A stretch of 64,000 bases of DNA. It comes from Paracoccaceae bacterium. Its GTDB lineage: Bacteria; Pseudomonadota; Alphaproteobacteria; Rhodobacterales; Rhodobacteraceae. This document shows positions 63,386 to 64,000 of the stretch, piece by piece (within the stretch, counting starts at the first letter, position 1; each line of letters opens with the position of its first letter). A program made the translations under genes and the position numbers. Below the pieces are notes generated by a model. The model had not been told where the DNA came from, searched no databases, and saw only the letters and a list, made by a program, of their open reading frames with translations. The stretch lies in contig WLWX01000001.1 of assembly GCA_012103375.1 (NCBI GenBank), forward strand, positions 1,850,501 to 1,914,500. Reading direction: 5' to 3'.

Positions 63386-64000
63386 ATGGCTATGCCTGAT
63401 AACGTCACAACTGATTCAACCCATCCTGTCCCGGATACGATGAAAGCCTGGGTTCTGGGCGATCCCGGCGAACTGACGCTGACGGACAAGCCCGTCCCAG
63501 TACCGGGCAAGGCCGAGGTTCTGGTGCGCATCGACGCTGTGGCGATCTGTGCAACCGACCTCGAAATCATTCACCATGGCCCGCCTGCGATGATCGAAGG
63601 CGGCGATCCGCACAACAAGAACTTCACGCCGGGACATGAGTACATGGGCACGGTTGTCGCTCTGGGGCCAGGCGTCGATGAGTACGAAATCGGAGAGCGT
63701 GTGACCGTTGAAATCCACGCGGGTTGTGGACAGTGCAAGCGCTGCCGCGAAGGCATGTACACCTCGTGCCACAACTACGGCAAAAACTATGGCAATGTGG
63801 ACAAGGGTCACCGCGCCAACGGCTTCACCACCGATGGCGGCTTTGCCGAATATGCCGTGAACAACATCAACACGCTGGTGCATGTGGACGACAACATGTC
63901 GGACGAGGAAGCAACACTTGTCGTGACCGCTGGTACCGCCATGTACGGGCTGACCGAACTCGGTGGTCTGGTTGCCGGCGAAAGCGTCGTGGTCACCGGT
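63386..64000 (+). CDS. Zinc-dependent alcohol dehydrogenase (MDR family), 5' part
   Basis: The frame is open from ATG 63386 (after GGAGTG) to the window edge, about 205 residues. Zinc-enzyme motifs are in order: AICATDLEIIHHG (catalytic Cys), FTPGHEYMGTVVALG with GHE, then the structural zinc set GCGQCKRCREGMYTSC. The residue after this is YGKNYG rather than a simple Rossmann start; the NAD-binding GxGxxG would lie beyond the edge. It is in operon position after the IclR gene. The substrate is probably a polyol or sugar alcohol, by context only. Confidence 0.88.
   Translation, partial: MAMPDNVTTDSTHPVPDTMKAWVLGDPGELTLTDKPVPVPGKAEVLVRIDAVAICATDLEIIHHGPPAMIEGGDPHNKNFTPGHEYMGTVVALGPGVDEYEIGERVTVEIHAGCGQCKRCREGMYTSCHNYGKNYGNVDKGHRANGFTTDGGFAEYAVNNINTLVHVDDNMSDEEATLVVTAGTAMYGLTELGGLVAGESVVVTG

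Overview
The window is GC-rich chromosomal DNA with alphaproteobacterial gene content. Oxalate catabolism, TTT, TRAP and ABC transporters, CoxLMS-type molybdenum hydroxylases and IclR/GntR control together suggest a Rhodobacterales (Roseobacter-type) bacterium. That placement rests on gene families and base composition only. No rRNA, tRNA, CRISPR array or replication gene was seen.

Layout. (1) 1-11.9 kb: the end of a MetE-like gene, then a leftward block of a GntR-family regulator, oxalyl-CoA decarboxylase, formyl-CoA transferase, a formyltransferase of the 10-formyl-THF hydrolase type and formate-THF ligase, followed by tctCBA and a P-loop kinase-like gene. This reads as oxalate to formyl-CoA to one-carbon units, with a candidate carboxylate importer. 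(2) 12.3-17.1 kb: MarR-type regulator, RND adaptor and RND pump. (3) 17.1-24.5 kb: LysR regulator, membrane dipeptidase (broken by an amber codon) and a complete dipeptide ABC transporter. (4) 24.5-37.7 kb: TRAP transporter, deacetylase-fold amidohydrolase, broken ppk2, CoxLSM-type molybdenum hydroxylase, thioredoxin-fold protein, TetR, OsmC and a broken cyclase. Four promoter sites with the same inverted repeat (TTTATCG, 2 nt, CGATAAA) tie this region together. (5) 37.8-41 kb: dihydroxypyridine-monooxygenase-like FAD enzyme, AbrB and TauE membrane proteins. (6) 41-53.3 kb, leftward: nanE, ROK kinase, sugar ABC transporter, then De Ley-Doudoroff-type galactose genes (SDR dehydrogenase, broken dgoK, dgoA, lactonase) and a GST; the GntR/UTRA regulator of this locus is split by an IS1182-type element. 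(7) 53.3-61.5 kb, leftward: GntR regulator, Pot-type ABC transporter, enolase-superfamily enzyme, SDR and a mutarotase-like protein; this operon carries three short transposons. (8) 61.5-64 kb: SMP-30 protein, IclR regulator and a zinc alcohol dehydrogenase cut by the window edge.

The most striking feature is a family of five 218-bp non-autonomous elements, identical as far as I can read them. They have 20-bp terminal inverted repeats and exact 4-bp target duplications, and they sit at 11.6, 25.4, 58.6, 59.5 and 60.3 kb. Four interrupt catabolic genes (dctM, the enolase gene, the potD-like gene twice) and one sits in the leader of the oxalate regulator. Their termini resemble those of the IS1182-type element at 51.4-53.0 kb, which suggests mobilisation in trans. 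Together with an IS630-type insertion and several nonsense or frameshift lesions, nine genes here are interrupted: active decay of transport and catabolic functions by recent transposition and point mutation.
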